Source of the DNA: Zeugodacus cucurbitae
Taxonomy: Eukaryota > Arthropoda > Insecta > Diptera > Tephritidae
Direction: 5' to 3'
NCBI RefSeq assembly: GCF_028554725.1
Contig: NC_071667.1
Coordinates: 54,801,501-54,865,500, forward strand
DNA length: 64,000 bases
Below are positions 1-10,708 of the stretch, piece by piece. The notes below the pieces were generated by a model. It saw only the letters and a list, made by a program, of their open reading frames with translations. It made no database searches and was not told where the DNA came from. The position numbers were made by a program, and so were the translations under genes. Every line of letters begins with the position of its first letter. Within the stretch, counting starts at the first letter, position 1.

Positions 1-474
1 ACAAAAAACAAACTCTACAAGTCCCTCATTATTCTCGTCCTGCTTTATGGTGCAGAAACGTGGACGTTGTCAACATCCGATGAGACGGCACTAAGAGTTT
101 TCGAGAGAAAGGTTTTGCGGAAGATTTATGGTCCCTTAAACATTGGCAACGGCGAATACCGCAGACGATGGAACGATGATCTGTACGATTTATACGACGA
201 CATAGACATAGTGCAGCGAATAAAAAGACAGCGTCTACGCAGGCTAGGTCATGTTCTTCGAATGGGCGAAAATGCTCCAGCTCTGAAAGTGTTCGATGCA
301 GTACCCGCCGGAGGAAGCCGAGTAAGAGGGAGACCTCCACTCCTGGCTTCACTTGGTATTACCAATTGGCGCCAAAAGGTGAGATGCGTGGCGCGCTGTT
401 GTGAACTCGGCTATAACCGCATAAGCGGTGTCTACGCCAGTGAAGAAGAAGAAGAACATTCTATGGAGGTCTGA
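1..474 (+). mobile_element. 3' end of an RTE-type non-LTR retrotransposon (relic)
   Basis: The reading frame is open from base 1 to the stop at 472-474 and gives the C-terminal part of an RTE-like reverse transcriptase protein: a YGAETW block at the very start, then VFERKVLRKIYGP, then RRLGHVLRM and RGRPPL. These blocks lie after the catalytic reverse transcriptase core in RTE elements. The element enters from outside the window. Near the end the phrase encoding CELGYNRISG is followed by a run of GAA triplets at 451-464, which looks like the microsatellite tail RTE elements use. A very similar tail lies at 41770-41825. The family name rests on motif recognition and is not confirmed by search. 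Confidence 0.75.
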
Positions 475-827
475 GAACCGGAAAATGTGATGAATGCAGA
501 AGCATTCTCTTAATGAAATCACACTTTTTAGAGATATGGTGATTTCGCCTTTCATACAATCCAATACCGCTATATAATAGTAAATGTGGACGTTTTACCT
601 CTTTTGAATATTGCGTCATAACTTTATCAGTTGACTGTTGCATTTTTCTACACTTGGATTATTGTCGATTGGACTCCGAAGTTGAATTCTGGTGCCATGT
701 TACATCCGTTGCAATATATCGATGCATAAATTCTGGTTAATTACGATTGAACAGTACCAATTAATGCTCAAAATCAGCAATCAAAGTTTTTTAGTCTCCT
801 TCTTTGGTGCAACCACCATGTATCGGT
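475..827. other. AT-rich spacer between two RTE relics
   Basis: No gene is seen. Short open frames here are not supported by any motif. It may contain decayed untranslated parts of the flanking RTE copies. Confidence 0.5.
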
Positions 828-960
828 CTAGGCCGAAAACACTAAACTACCTCTAACCTTTGCGAAGTCACGCCAGTTGTACATCCCATGTGTAGACAGG
901 TCCCTATGCAGTTGGTCCGCCCATTGTATGCGTGGGCACTTTGCCAATTCAATAGTTTGA
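828..960 (-). mobile_element. 3' fragment of a second RTE-type retrotransposon
   Basis: Read on the minus strand, this segment encodes CPRIQWADQLHRDL followed by NWRDFAKVRG and a stop. That is the typical last stretch of RTE-like proteins (a CPRxRWxDQ block, then an NWRxLAxDR block). It faces the relic at 1-474 and looks like a different subfamily. Nothing more of the element is recognisable upstream. Confidence 0.55.
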
Positions 961-1646
961 ATTATGGAGAACGACGAGTTAGAGCAGTTCAAGTTATGGA
1001 AGTTCAACTGTATAACATATTCTGTTAAAGGGTTAAGGCTAACCACAAAATATATGTACTCAAGTCTAATGGCATCTTCTATTCCCAACTTCCGCAATCA
1101 GAAGAAGGTTAATAACATGTATAATGTCCGACAGAAAACAAGTGAAAATAAAAGAAAGAAGAAGAAAAGAAGATATCTAGATATCTAAAATATACAGAGG
1201 TAATGGGAAATGTCAGCGAAAACCAAAAAACTCTTCTACAACTGAATAAAAACAATGAAATGTTACGAAAAAGTTCAGCACTTTAAATGTGGACACAAAA
1301 TGTGCTTTGAAATATGATCTATATGATTTAAAGGGATCTAAAAAGTGAATGAACGAACTAGCTTAAATAATCCCATTATACCATAAAGTTTCGAGTAGAA
1401 TCTTAGAAAGTGATATTGTTACAATACATTGAAAAATATTTCGGTTTTGATCAATCTATCTGATGAATCATTCAAAATGAAAAGCAATATTTATCTATTT
1501 AATACTATTTATATATATAGCATTCGGTTCGCCCGAACTGTCTATATAAATTCTAATACGCTTTTATTGTCTTAAAATGTTAATAAATTAGGAGTAATAC
1601 GTGTATAAATTAGCAGACGGCAGTTCACTGTACAATCTTGAGCTTT
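961..1646. other. AT-rich intergenic DNA
   Basis: No coding signal is seen. The right end carries the probable 3' untranslated region of the sphingomyelinase gene. A minus-strand AATAAA lies at 1563-1568, about 80 bases past the stop codon. Confidence 0.5.
1563..1568 (-). terminator. candidate polyadenylation signal of the sphingomyelinase gene
   Basis: This is a canonical AATAAA on the minus strand, 79 bases beyond the stop codon at 1647-1649. Position and orientation fit, but no transcript evidence is available. Confidence 0.4.
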
Positions 1647-4372
1647 TCAAACATAATGCATTATTGACAAAACCGCAGCAAATGCAAGACTAATTATAGA
1701 GATGCTTAAGGAAGCCGCACCATCATCACCAGGATTCTTGGTGGTGGCTTCCTCAGTTGTTGTTGGAGCGGAGGACGGCGTTGAAGCAGTTGATGCAGCA
1801 GTGGTACTTGTAGTAGTGTTTTCGTTGTCCAACTGAAAATTGAATAGAAACATTTATGGTAACACATTTACTTTAGAATTTGCTAATAGATTAACTTACC
1901 GCAATATTCAGCTTGGCTTGCAACTCTTCACAGCGCGCTCTCTGATTATTCACACCTACCGCTATGCGGCAGATCGTCTCCAGCAAGCAAGATCTACTGC
2001 AACCGGCTTTCATTTTCGGATCGGCAGTTGTCATTTTATACCGCCAGAACTAGAATTGAAGTAGCGGAAGATGTAATATATAATATTAAATATGAAAATG
2101 GTATTAAATGTTCATATTTTTACCTTTCTAAGAATACTTGGGTTCGCTGCCATTTCATCCAGCAAATTATCGATGCCCGCTGGACATAGATCTGCTGTAA
2201 ACTCAGCGGAGAATTCGTATTCTTTGAACCATTGTGGGGTTTGAGTTTCACCCTTTGCATTGGCATCTGTTAAATTGAAGATCCATGTTTCGTGATCTAC
2301 AACTTGCTAAATTTAACAAAAATTATATATTTTAATTATCATTTTACTTTATCGTATAAATATTTTACCATGCTTTTCGATTCCACATGATACAGCCGGT
2401 AATTCGGATTTCTATTGGAATATGTAGTTAGCGCTCCACCATTCCAAGCAATACCAACCGCATGTCCTTTGGTGGAGTAATGCAAATGCATTTCGTCCTT
2501 GTGCGAATGTCCATTGAAGATGCCGCTAATTGTGCTCCTGAAGCGTTCTACCAATCTGTTGAATTCACGCGCCCACACGGACCAACAAGTGCCATCACCT
2601 GAGGGAATGTGCGCCAGTATGTGTACATATTCGCCTGCCTTCTCAGCAGCTAACAAGGTATCATGCAGCCACTGAAGTTGTGGTATCTTATTCGTACCCT
2701 CGTAGTATAACCAATAGTTTGTGGTGTAACACTCATTGTTGTTCAACGCAATCACACGAAAGCCGGCTCTCGGTGAAACTGTATAGTAACCGCCCTTGAG
2801 TATGGTATCCTTGGTATCGGCTGGCAACCATGTGGACCATTGCTCGTACAACTGCTCATAGAGCCAACGGGTATTGATATTTTCCGGCACGTCTTCTGGG
2901 CTGAAACTAGTTTAAACGTTACAGTCAATTTACTATTGAATAGATTTATTCAAATTCAAACTTACAGATTTAATGGATGTGGTTCGTGATTACCAATACA
3001 GGGATATACTGGTACACCTGGGAAGAGCTCAGCTAAACGGTTGTTAACTTGCTTCAAACTATCACTATTTTTCTGCATGGAAGTACCCCAAACCATGTGA
3101 TCCACAACATCACCGGTTTGATATATGTAATCGAGTTGTGTATGTGTCTGCTTGATATGTTTCAATGCATGGTCAATCATATGCCAAGGTGCATCGCAAT
3201 CACGGTAATCACCCCAATACCCGGCCGCCTTGTCACTCGTTGTAGTGCTAACGTGACGCTGACAACACTGTGGTTCGTCGCATTCGGCCAAAGCACCAGG
3301 CACATACAGTGGATCATAGTGAATATCGGTTAAATGCAAGACTTTCAATTCATCTCCACGCTTGGTGGGCAAATCTGATTTCGGCGCCGTCACAGCCGCA
3401 CCACCGCCTTCAATTACGAGCGTCCAATTGTAATCGGCGTTTTTCACATTGCAAAAATTGAACTGCATGAACAGCGAACAAAATGTGCGCGAATCGATCT
3501 TCGAATTCCTGGCTATGTAGGAGACACTTGGTAGATTAAAATCAATGAGGCTTTCACACACTTCTGGAGTTTGTAATTGCAGACGATTGCACGCGTCTAA
3601 TGTAACGCTTTTCAGTTTTGCATCTGCTTCGGGACCTGTAAATGCGCCATTCTCCTCGCGAAACATGCGCGCCACCACATTGACGGTAGCACGACAGGTG
3701 GTGCAAGCCACAAATTGATCAGCTAAAGACAATTCGTCCAGCTCTTTTGTGAAAAGGTCCTTTCTACTGTGTGCACTTGCCAGTTGTGCGGAGATTTGGC
3801 GTAGCGCTGCTGACTCAACCCCTGTCTTGAGGTAATTTATGTATTCTTCCGATAATTTCTGTGCAATCTCATCTAAAAACAAAATAAAACTTGAATTTGC
3901 AACTTTTCGAAAACAAATTTTTATATGCGTGTGTATGTAAGCACTATTTATTATTATTATTATTGCTTTGCTTCTGAATGCTGATTTATGACAGCCGAGT
4001 ACATTGTTCAATTCATTATCGGCAAAACGTGTACGTTATAAAAATAACTACAAATATAGAATTGTTATGTTGCTTATTGAATATACTTTGCGCCTTTCAT
4101 CACGTGTAGCATGTTACGGTTTCGTACGATTTTTTAACATAATTAGTTAATAGATAAATATTTATTTTCAAAGCTTATTTATGAAATTGTTTTTAACTTT
4201 AATATTTGATTTAAAATTAAAATATTTTATATTCATTTATTTATTCACCAATCAATCACCTACCCGAAATGGCAGAGAGCACAATGTCGTTGGTGGTGAA
4301 ATCCTGCGGCACACCGGGTATATGCACCGCCGCACTAACTGCCAGAAAGGCTAGAAGTAAGAAACTCCACAT
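1647..4372 (-). CDS. acid sphingomyelinase (sphingomyelin phosphodiesterase), six exons
   Basis: It predicts a secreted or lysosomal enzyme that splits sphingomyelin into ceramide and phosphocholine. Exons on the minus strand are 4372-4264, 3872-2966, 2906-2369, 2306-2124, 2049-1900 and 1832-1647. All introns are GT-AG and the phases join to 690 residues. Residues 1-15 form a signal peptide. Residues about 85-175 form a saposin-B domain (CxxC at 93-96, more Cys at 130, 142 and 168). The metallophosphatase follows, with metal and catalytic motifs LTDIHYD (D219, H221), TGDVVDH (D291), GNHE (N331, H332), AHIP (H438) and GHSH (H472, H474), all intact. A cysteine-rich C-terminal region (GCSRSCLLETIC) resembles human SMPD1. 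The last exon adds a Thr-rich stalk and a hydrophobic tail, which suggests a GPI or membrane anchor. The start is the only ATG giving a signal peptide. Flies have several paralogues, so no symbol is given. Confidence 0.93.
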
Positions 4373-5012
4373 TTTCACTTAAATATTCACTACCACTCCA
4401 CTACAGGTTCAACCACAGACTAATCATTAAAAAGCTGAAATTACCGAATTTATTCTAAATTTTCCTACAGTTTCACCTTAATCTATAGCGCTTATAGTAT
4501 ATGTATTGCCCTTGGCAATTGATTTAGTTATCGCCGAGATAATCTAATACAGTTATTAAACATTTTCACTCGTATCGCTGATACAGGACTCATTGAAGTT
4601 ATCACTAATATTATGTGTACCACTTTATTGTTTCAACTAACTCACTCACGATTATGATTAACTTTTAATAGCTGCTGCTGTATCCGAGGCAAAGTACGCG
4701 CCGTTTAATCAATTGGAGATGTATTCACGTGTTATTGAAGATATACAAATTAGTTGTTCTACATTCATTCTTAACTACTTAACTACTAAAGCGCAAACTG
4801 TTAATTACTACTTCTTAGACGATTTCTTATCACCACGCACAACCACAATATACCTAATAAAGTTTTCCATTCAATCATACTGACACTTATAATTAAATTA
4901 AGTTTACAATCCGTTTTATAAACTTGTATGTAAATGCTGAGTTAACTATTATTTTAAAATTTTTATATTTTATGTAGAAGCATTTTCATTTTTAACTTTT
5001 CATTTTCAACTT
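4373..5012. other. intergenic DNA, including the probable sphingomyelinase promoter
   Basis: AT-rich DNA lies between the sphingomyelinase start and the stop codon of the next minus-strand gene. No open frame or RNA gene is supported. The part near 4373-4450 should hold the 5' untranslated region. Confidence 0.5.
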
Positions 5013-5660
5013 TTATATGGTAAAATCATTCCGAGTATGATGTAAAAACGAGTCACTTTGAATGCTTGAATTTGTACTTTTTGTGCAATTTTCGCTTGAC
5101 ATTGTTAAGTCCGATACTGTGCTAATTGTTGGTGTCCTAGGGCGTAAATGTTCACTACTATGCTTGCGGTATGTGGACACCGTTGAAGAACGTCCGCGTG
5201 GCGGTCGCTGATGTCTTTGAGAGTTCCACTCTTCCGACCAACGTTTTTTAGCAGCTAAATAGGCCTTCAGTTTGTCAATGCGTTCGCTTTCATGTGCTAA
5301 TTTCTCATTCAAATTTTCATCGATTCTCATCATGCCATTAAGCTTCTTTTGCGCAGCTTGAATTTTATGTGGCAATTTAGTTACGTAGTAATGAGCGAGT
5401 AATGAATCCTGCATAGTTTGAAAATGCATGATTTGCTGAAACCGATTATATGCATTTACCGCCGACTCAAAATAAATTGCCATCGACTTAGACATATTAA
5501 CGTCGATTATCCTAGCCACGTAGGGCGCTTTGCATATGTGACATCGCCCCTTTGGCGAACAGCGCTGACAGAAGATGTGACCGCAAGTAGAAAAATAGAA
5601 TTTATTTGGATTATCCACAGTTTTTGGCAAAAAACATTTATTGCAAGAGTACTTAAACAT
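5013..5660 (-). CDS. RNF212/Zip3-like RING protein (vilya, narya, nenya family)
   Basis: This is a single-exon protein of 215 residues. Residues 6-43 form a compact C3HC4 RING (C6, C9, C26, H28, C31, C34, C40, C43) with the spacing of the Zip3/RNF212/HEI10 group: CNKC, then STCGHIFCQRC, then GRCHICKAP. A region rich in Lys, Gln and Glu around 95-155 is a likely coiled coil. The tail is rich in Ser, Thr and Arg (SSTVSTYRKH, TPTISTVSD). In Drosophila the three members of this family are pro-crossover factors that act with meiotic double-strand breaks, probably as SUMO or ubiquitin ligases. I cannot tell which paralogue this is. I chose the ATG at 5660 because it lies just before the RING; an upstream in-frame ATG would add an unrelated hydrophobic stretch. 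Confidence 0.82.
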   Translation of the reverse strand: MFKYSCNKCFLPKTVDNPNKFYFSTCGHIFCQRCSPKGRCHICKAPYVARIIDVNMSKSMAIYFESAVNAYNRFQQIMHFQTMQDSLLAHYYVTKLPHKIQAAQKKLNGMMRIDENLNEKLAHESERIDKLKAYLAAKKRWSEEWNSQRHQRPPRGRSSTVSTYRKHSSEHLRPRTPTISTVSDLTMSSENCTKSTNSSIQSDSFLHHTRNDFTI

Positions 5661-6113
5661 GGTGACAAGTAATGATGTCTTTCCAACTTTATGCTTAAAA
5701 TAAACTGAGAGGAATAAATTAATCGCCATAGGAAATGAAACAATACCCGTTACATAAAAAAGTTGCCACAATTAGTTAAATTTATATTGACATTATTAGC
5801 GCTGCCATAAATATTTATTTTTTGTTTAATTTTATAACACAAAAGCGAGATTTATTAAATATTATTAACCTAATTTGTTATTAAAAAGGAAGTTAATAAA
5901 TATAAGAATTATCTTATTAATTATAAATGCTTAATAACATTATCCCAAACATTTGTTCTATGATATTCATGGGCAGCATTGCCTGACGCAGTAAAGTTTT
6001 CATATGACTTTTAAATTTAATTGTACGGCAACCCCACAAAACCGGCAGAAGCAAAATAAAACAAAAATAAACAAATCAACAAATTCAATAACTACACCAA
6101 TGATTTCATCATA
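5661..6113. other. divergent intergenic region between the RING gene and the alkyltransferase
   Basis: About 450 bases of AT-rich DNA separate two divergently transcribed genes, so it probably carries both promoters. I recognise no TATA or initiator motif with confidence, and no gene is seen. Confidence 0.45.
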
Positions 6114-6686
6114 ATGCTAGGAACCAAACAAGTTGTTCTTAAATCCTTTGGTAATAGAAAACCTGTTAGGATCTCATATGGCATTATTGACAGTGAATTC
6201 GGCGATATCGTATTGGGTTTTCTAAAAGATGCGAATGACGCAATTTGCTATTTACACTTTGCTAAAGATGAAGATAAGGAAAATAAAGTAAATAATTCTG
6301 AGGCTTCTTTGCAGAAACGTTGGCCGAACGCTTTGCTCGTAGAAGATTTGGATCAAGCGCGTACACTGGCCGCTAGAATATTTAGTGAGGAAGAAATAAA
6401 GCTCAATGTTATGGTTTCTGGTACTCCTTTCCAAGAGGCAGTGTGGAGTGAATTGTTAAAAATACCCTCTGGCCAGACATGTACATATGGAGATATTGCA
6501 AATCGAATTGGAAAACCGAATGCAGTGCGTGCGGTAGGTACAGCTGTTGGCAGTAATGAAATATCTATTGTAATACCTTGTCATCGTGTGGTGTCGAAGA
6601 ATGGTGATATAAAATATGGTGGTGGGAGAACACGCAAAATTCATTTGCTGAAATATGAATACGAAAAATCACTAATTGGAAAATAA
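6114..6686 (+). CDS. agt: methylated-DNA-[protein]-cysteine S-methyltransferase
   Basis: This suicide repair protein transfers alkyl groups from O6-alkylguanine in DNA to its own cysteine. It is a single exon of 190 residues. The C-terminal DNA-binding domain (about 103-185) is complete: FQEAVWSELLKIPSGQTCTY, then the helix-turn-helix segment GDIANRIGKPNAVRAVG with the arginine finger (R139), then the active site IPCHRV with acceptor Cys156 (6579-6581), then YGGGRTRKIHLLKYE closing the pocket. The N-terminal about 100 residues are diverged and I do not see the zinc ligands of human MGMT. Length fits insect orthologues. A poly(A) signal lies 115 bases downstream. The symbol follows the Drosophila single-copy gene and is inferred from family membership. 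Confidence 0.93.
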   Translation: MLGTKQVVLKSFGNRKPVRISYGIIDSEFGDIVLGFLKDANDAICYLHFAKDEDKENKVNNSEASLQKRWPNALLVEDLDQARTLAARIFSEEEIKLNVMVSGTPFQEAVWSELLKIPSGQTCTYGDIANRIGKPNAVRAVGTAVGSNEISIVIPCHRVVSKNGDIKYGGGRTRKIHLLKYEYEKSLIGK

Positions 6687-7652
6687 ATTGAAGTATGCTG
6701 CTTTAAGTTGTTATTCGGGAAACATGTTAACTAATGTATTATTTCAAAATATCAATAATTACATGTAATATAATATTTCTTTGGTAAAGGTGTAAATAGC
6801 AATAAAATTGTCCTATTATCCTCATTGAAAAAATCGTGTTTTATTAATTAGAAGTATTGTAAATATATATATTTGAATGCTTTTGATATAGGGAATCATA
6901 TCAGGATTACTATACGCGCATATTTACTCATTAATACAGAACTTATATTTTTGTGTTCGCTAATTTTAAAGTTCATATATAATTTTTAGCAGATATTGCA
7001 TATATATTAATTTCTGTTTAGATATAAGCGGAGGTTTATGAATTTAAACAAATATTAATGGATATTTTTAAATTCTAAAAACGCAAATGTGATAGGGAGA
7101 CACTCTAATACATATATGTAAATGGGTAGTTAATACTAATTTTGCTAGTTCATATATGTAATCAACACTACATGTATCTTTATATGTAACTTGTATGCCA
7201 TATTGTAGTGAAATACTAGTTTTTTATCTTTTCATTATTTATTTTTAATGGATTAAGTATTATTTAAAACTAGCCTGAGTCTAAATAACTATTCAGTAGC
7301 TCTGTTACAAATCGTTGGAAATTAATAACAACAAAATAATAATAAAAAATATCAATGTATTTATGAACATAAGCGTGTGAATCACAAAATCTGTTTCATT
7401 AAAGCCTTTTAATAATACTCCAAACGAGCATTTCGAAATACTTTGCAACAATATTTAATTTCTTTCACTTAGACGACGTTAACAAAGATTGCACAAGTCT
7501 TTGTGTAGCCAAACCGCACAGTTAACCTTGCCAACGATTTATAACAGCACCGAACAAAAATGAGGCAAATTATAAAATCAAACTAGCACTTAATGACTTC
7601 TTTTAGGCTCATTATTCAAGTCTAGCGTTAACATCGCCAAATGGGAGAACGT
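6687..7652. other. 3' untranslated and intergenic DNA between convergent genes
   Basis: No coding region is found. It holds the 3' flank of the alkyltransferase (plus strand) and that of the U-box gene (minus strand). It is rich in TATATG-type runs near 6850-7200. Confidence 0.5.
6801..6806 (+). terminator. polyadenylation signal of the alkyltransferase gene
   Basis: AATAAA lies 115 bases after the stop codon at 6684-6686, in the sense orientation. This is a typical distance for a compact fly gene. Confidence 0.45.
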
Positions 7653-9224
7653 TTACAATTTATGGTAACGCTCAACATCGATTGTTCGAAAGCTCTTCTT
7701 ACATGTACACATTTCGTCCTTAGTTAACTGTACTAGGCATGCACGACACACCAGATGACCACATGTAACAATTTCATATGAGAAATCCTCCGTTTTGCAG
7801 CGTATACATGTAGCTGGCTTGGTTTCTACGGGCGGACATGTGTAGCGTGTGACATTTTTTAATGCTTCTTGAATGGCGTGATCTATGCCAGTTGTAATTG
7901 TGGTGGAAGCTGCTGTCGATAAGGCCGATGAAGTTGCTACTGAAAATGGCATTGACTTTGTGGAAAGTGATAACGCTGTACTGGATGTGGTATGTGTTGT
8001 TGTAGAGGTAAGAGATGATGTTTCTAGTCGATATGTTGCGTTTTCACTGAGTCTAGCCCGTTTGGTAGGCGGTATTGATGTTGACGTAGCTGTAGCTGAA
8101 GCTTGCGAAGAAGACTTGTAAAATGCTGCCGATAAGGATGAGTAAGTTCCGACACTTGAAGTGTTACGTTGGCAAAAGCTGGCAAACTGTGAGGCATGTC
8201 GATTTTTGCTGCGCCGTACAAAGGAACTGCCTAGAGAACGTGGTACTGTTTTAAAGTGCTCGGAATTTTCCATAAGGAACTTTTCTATGCGTGCCTTAAG
8301 GGCGAGGTTGAGAATTGCTTTACGTTGTGAGGTAAATTCAAGACCAGTAAACGGATCCGATGGCAGACGGCCCCATTTAGCCTCCACTTCGGAATGCTTA
8401 TCTATTGTGGATTGGTCCACAATTTTACCTGAGGGAAGTACTGTAGGGAAAATCTAAAAAAAAAAAGTATGAAATATTGTGATAAAAATTCATTGGAAAA
8501 TTTTAAATATACCAACCATTAATTCCCAGGTGATCTCATCAAGAAACTCTTCTGGTATTTTCAAAGTTGAGTACTCATTTAATTCTGGTATGCTACGTGA
8601 CGGGGAGCGTCGATGTCGGTCTTGTGGGGTTTGAAAACCATGTGGATTGACTATCTCACTCCATATTGTTTTAACCAGCTCACGATCAGCTTTCTCCAAT
8701 GATCGTGAAGGTAAGCCCCACACTTCAATTTTTCGCAGCACAGGTGGACATCGCTTAGTAGCACAAATTATTATTTTCAAGCTGCTGGCGTTGGAGAGAA
8801 AACGATGTGCGTGCTTAAAGAAAAATGTCTTTTTGCTTTGTGCTTGAGTAGCAGCGCTTTCGGCATTACTGCGAGAATTATAATCACTTTGATAGCAAAA
8901 AGTCACGGAGTCGACGCCCTCAGCAAGGTCACGAGCATATGCAACGCGTTCCCAAATACCCTCGAACTTGCCATGCAGCTCAAAAGCCGTCGATCGAAGG
9001 GCACCATTGCTATTCCATAACTTGATTACCTTCACTTCAACAGCTTTTGGGAATTCGAAAACAATCTCTACAGGCGGTTTAGAGACAGCGTAGGCCAAGA
9101 AACCCCGCGATAGTTGTTCTGCATCGTCTGCGATCAAATTATTTGCAGTATAACCATCCTCACATAGAGCTTCGCATTCCACGGAAGGCTTTAGCTTTGA
9201 ATTCAGGAAATTAATTAAGCTCAT
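7653..9224 (-). CDS. RING finger protein 37 / U-box domain protein 5 homologue, two exons
   Basis: This predicts a 502-residue E3 ubiquitin ligase. Exon 1 is 9224-8517 and exon 2 is 8453-7653. The 63-base intron has donor GTTGGT and a poly-pyrimidine acceptor TTTTTTTAG, and it joins in phase 0. Residues 1-185 form the N-terminal discoidin-like domain of RNF37 (YTANNLIADD, FEFPKAVEVKVIKLWN, RKIEVWGLPS). The U-box runs from about 222 to 290: IPEEFLDEITWELM, then across the intron IFPTVLPSGKIVDQSTI, then SDPFTGLEFT. A long Ser/Thr/Ala-rich linker leads to a C-terminal RING-like finger, CIRC...CGHLVCRAC...CTCKKSF. In mammals the orthologue UBOX5 works with UBE2 enzymes and VCP. The domain order matches the family from end to end. 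Confidence 0.9.
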
Positions 9225-9676
9225 TTAGCTCAACTTCTGATGAGACAAGCGTTTTTCTTTACCAACCACTTTTTCAGGTAATTAGTCTTACATACATATG
9301 TTAAAAAATGGCGTCGATTATTGCCGTCACTTTTGTATTCGCGTCACGAATTTTGCTCCCTCGACCTCACCCTTGACTTTTGGTTATTTAATAATTATTT
9401 TCTGCACAGCGCAGTGCACGACAATATCCGCAAAATTAATAAATAAACCCAAATAAACAGAAATATTTAGTAACAAGGAAATAATGTTAACAATTTTCTG
9501 TTCCACACACTGTGCCGTTGGTTCAATTTATGTTAAAATCTGTTAGTTATTCTGTTATCTTCGCTTGTCAGGTGCTATTTTTGACAGATGACTAGTTTAT
9601 CTCCGAAGTTCAGCAATTGTGCTGAATAACAATGTTGAATTTATAACAAGAGGTCTACACAAAATATTAAAACTTG

Positions 9677-9723
<47 letters not shown>

Positions 9724-10254
9724 CCGATTTCCTTTGTTAATAGGTGAGATAATGATTATACATATTTTAAAGAAATAAACTCATATTTCTTATTTTTTAT
9801 TTCATTTAAATATTAGAGTACGAAAGTAGAGTAAATGTTACAAGGAGCTCAAATGCTTATTTCCCACGAAAATATGCATTGTAAAATAATAACGTTAGCA
9901 CGAAACATATATTTATATGAGTGATGAATTTTTGGATTTTTTTTCCAATTCTAAACATCAAAACGTTGTCAAAACTCATAACAAAGAATGACAAATATAT
10001 TAAAAAATAAATCTGTTTCATAAAAACATATTTTAAAGATTTTCAAACCTCAAACCCGAAAACAAAAAAAAAACGTAAATCTTATTTAAATCTACTTTAT
10101 GTTCCTTTCTTTTGATAGAATAAAAGGACATTAAACGCAGCGTCGTCGTTGCTAACACGTATCCTAAATTTTAACGGAAAATTTTTAGTTTTCTTTTATC
10201 CGTATTTAAAAAATCAGTAAACGGTTTTCGAAAACTTAAAATCCTTTTCTAAAA
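9225..10254. other. divergent intergenic region with a TA microsatellite
   Basis: One kilobase lies between the U-box gene (minus) and the small coiled-coil gene (plus). Apart from the TA repeat near 9680 it is simple AT-rich sequence and must contain both promoters. No further gene is seen. Confidence 0.5.
9680..9724. repeat. (TA)n microsatellite
   Basis: About 18 uninterrupted TA units are followed by GTATATAT. It lies in the intergenic region, and length polymorphism is likely. Confidence 0.95.
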
Positions 10255-10581
10255 ATGGAAGAGACCGATTTGAATATATCCGTTGAAGATAAGTCAAAAC
10301 ATGTGCATCAGGCTGGATCAAAATTAGTTGTAAAACTGAACATTCCGACAGATGATTGTGAAAAAGACGAGGAAGACGTAGAGATGTCCAAACAAGATAA
10401 AGATTTGCAAGTATCAAAAGAATCTTTAATGGAGCAAATAAAAATCGTACAAGACGAACTTGAGCGTCGTAAGCAACATACACAACGTATTGAGGAACTT
10501 AATCGGGCTGTAGAAGAGTGGAAGGCCGATTTCGCAAAAGCTCTGGAAAAAATACAAGATACATTTTCTTTCGTTAAATAA
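10255..10581 (+). CDS. small coiled-coil protein, possibly Sfr1/Mei5-like
   Basis: The protein has 108 residues, a single exon and a good start context. Residues 1-50 are acidic and probably disordered. Residues 55-105 form one long helix or coiled coil: KESLMEQIKIVQDELERRK, then RIEELNRAVEEWKADFAKAL. The end pattern EELxxxVxxWKxxxxxAL resembles the last helix of Swi5-dependent recombination mediator Sfr1/Mei5, which supports Rad51 or Dmc1 loading. That is a resemblance by eye only; any short coiled-coil subunit could look like this. An AATAAA overlaps the stop codon, and the gene converges on mRpS18C with 127 bases between the stops. That it is a real gene is much surer than its function. 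Confidence 0.7.
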   Translation: MEETDLNISVEDKSKHVHQAGSKLVVKLNIPTDDCEKDEEDVEMSKQDKDLQVSKESLMEQIKIVQDELERRKQHTQRIEELNRAVEEWKADFAKALEKIQDTFSFVK

Positions 10582-10637
10582 AACAAAATTACTTGAATAC
10601 ATTTAAAGTTACGCACGTTTCCAGAATTAGCAAGACG

Positions 10638-10643
10638 TTTATT
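10638..10643 (-). terminator. candidate poly(A) signal of mRpS18C
   Basis: A minus-strand AATAAA lies 66 bases past the mRpS18C stop codon, inside the 127-base gap to the convergent gene. The two 3' ends therefore probably sit very close or overlap. Confidence 0.35.
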
Positions 10644-10708
10644 TCCTAATTCGGTTAGCGAAACATAAATTTTCTAAAATTAAATACCTATGTGCTGTTT
10701 TACGTCAT

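Noticed and set aside
5661..5771. N-terminal extension of the RING protein from an upstream ATG
   Set aside because: It would put a hydrophobic stretch of 37 residues before a RING that normally starts at the N-terminus in this family.
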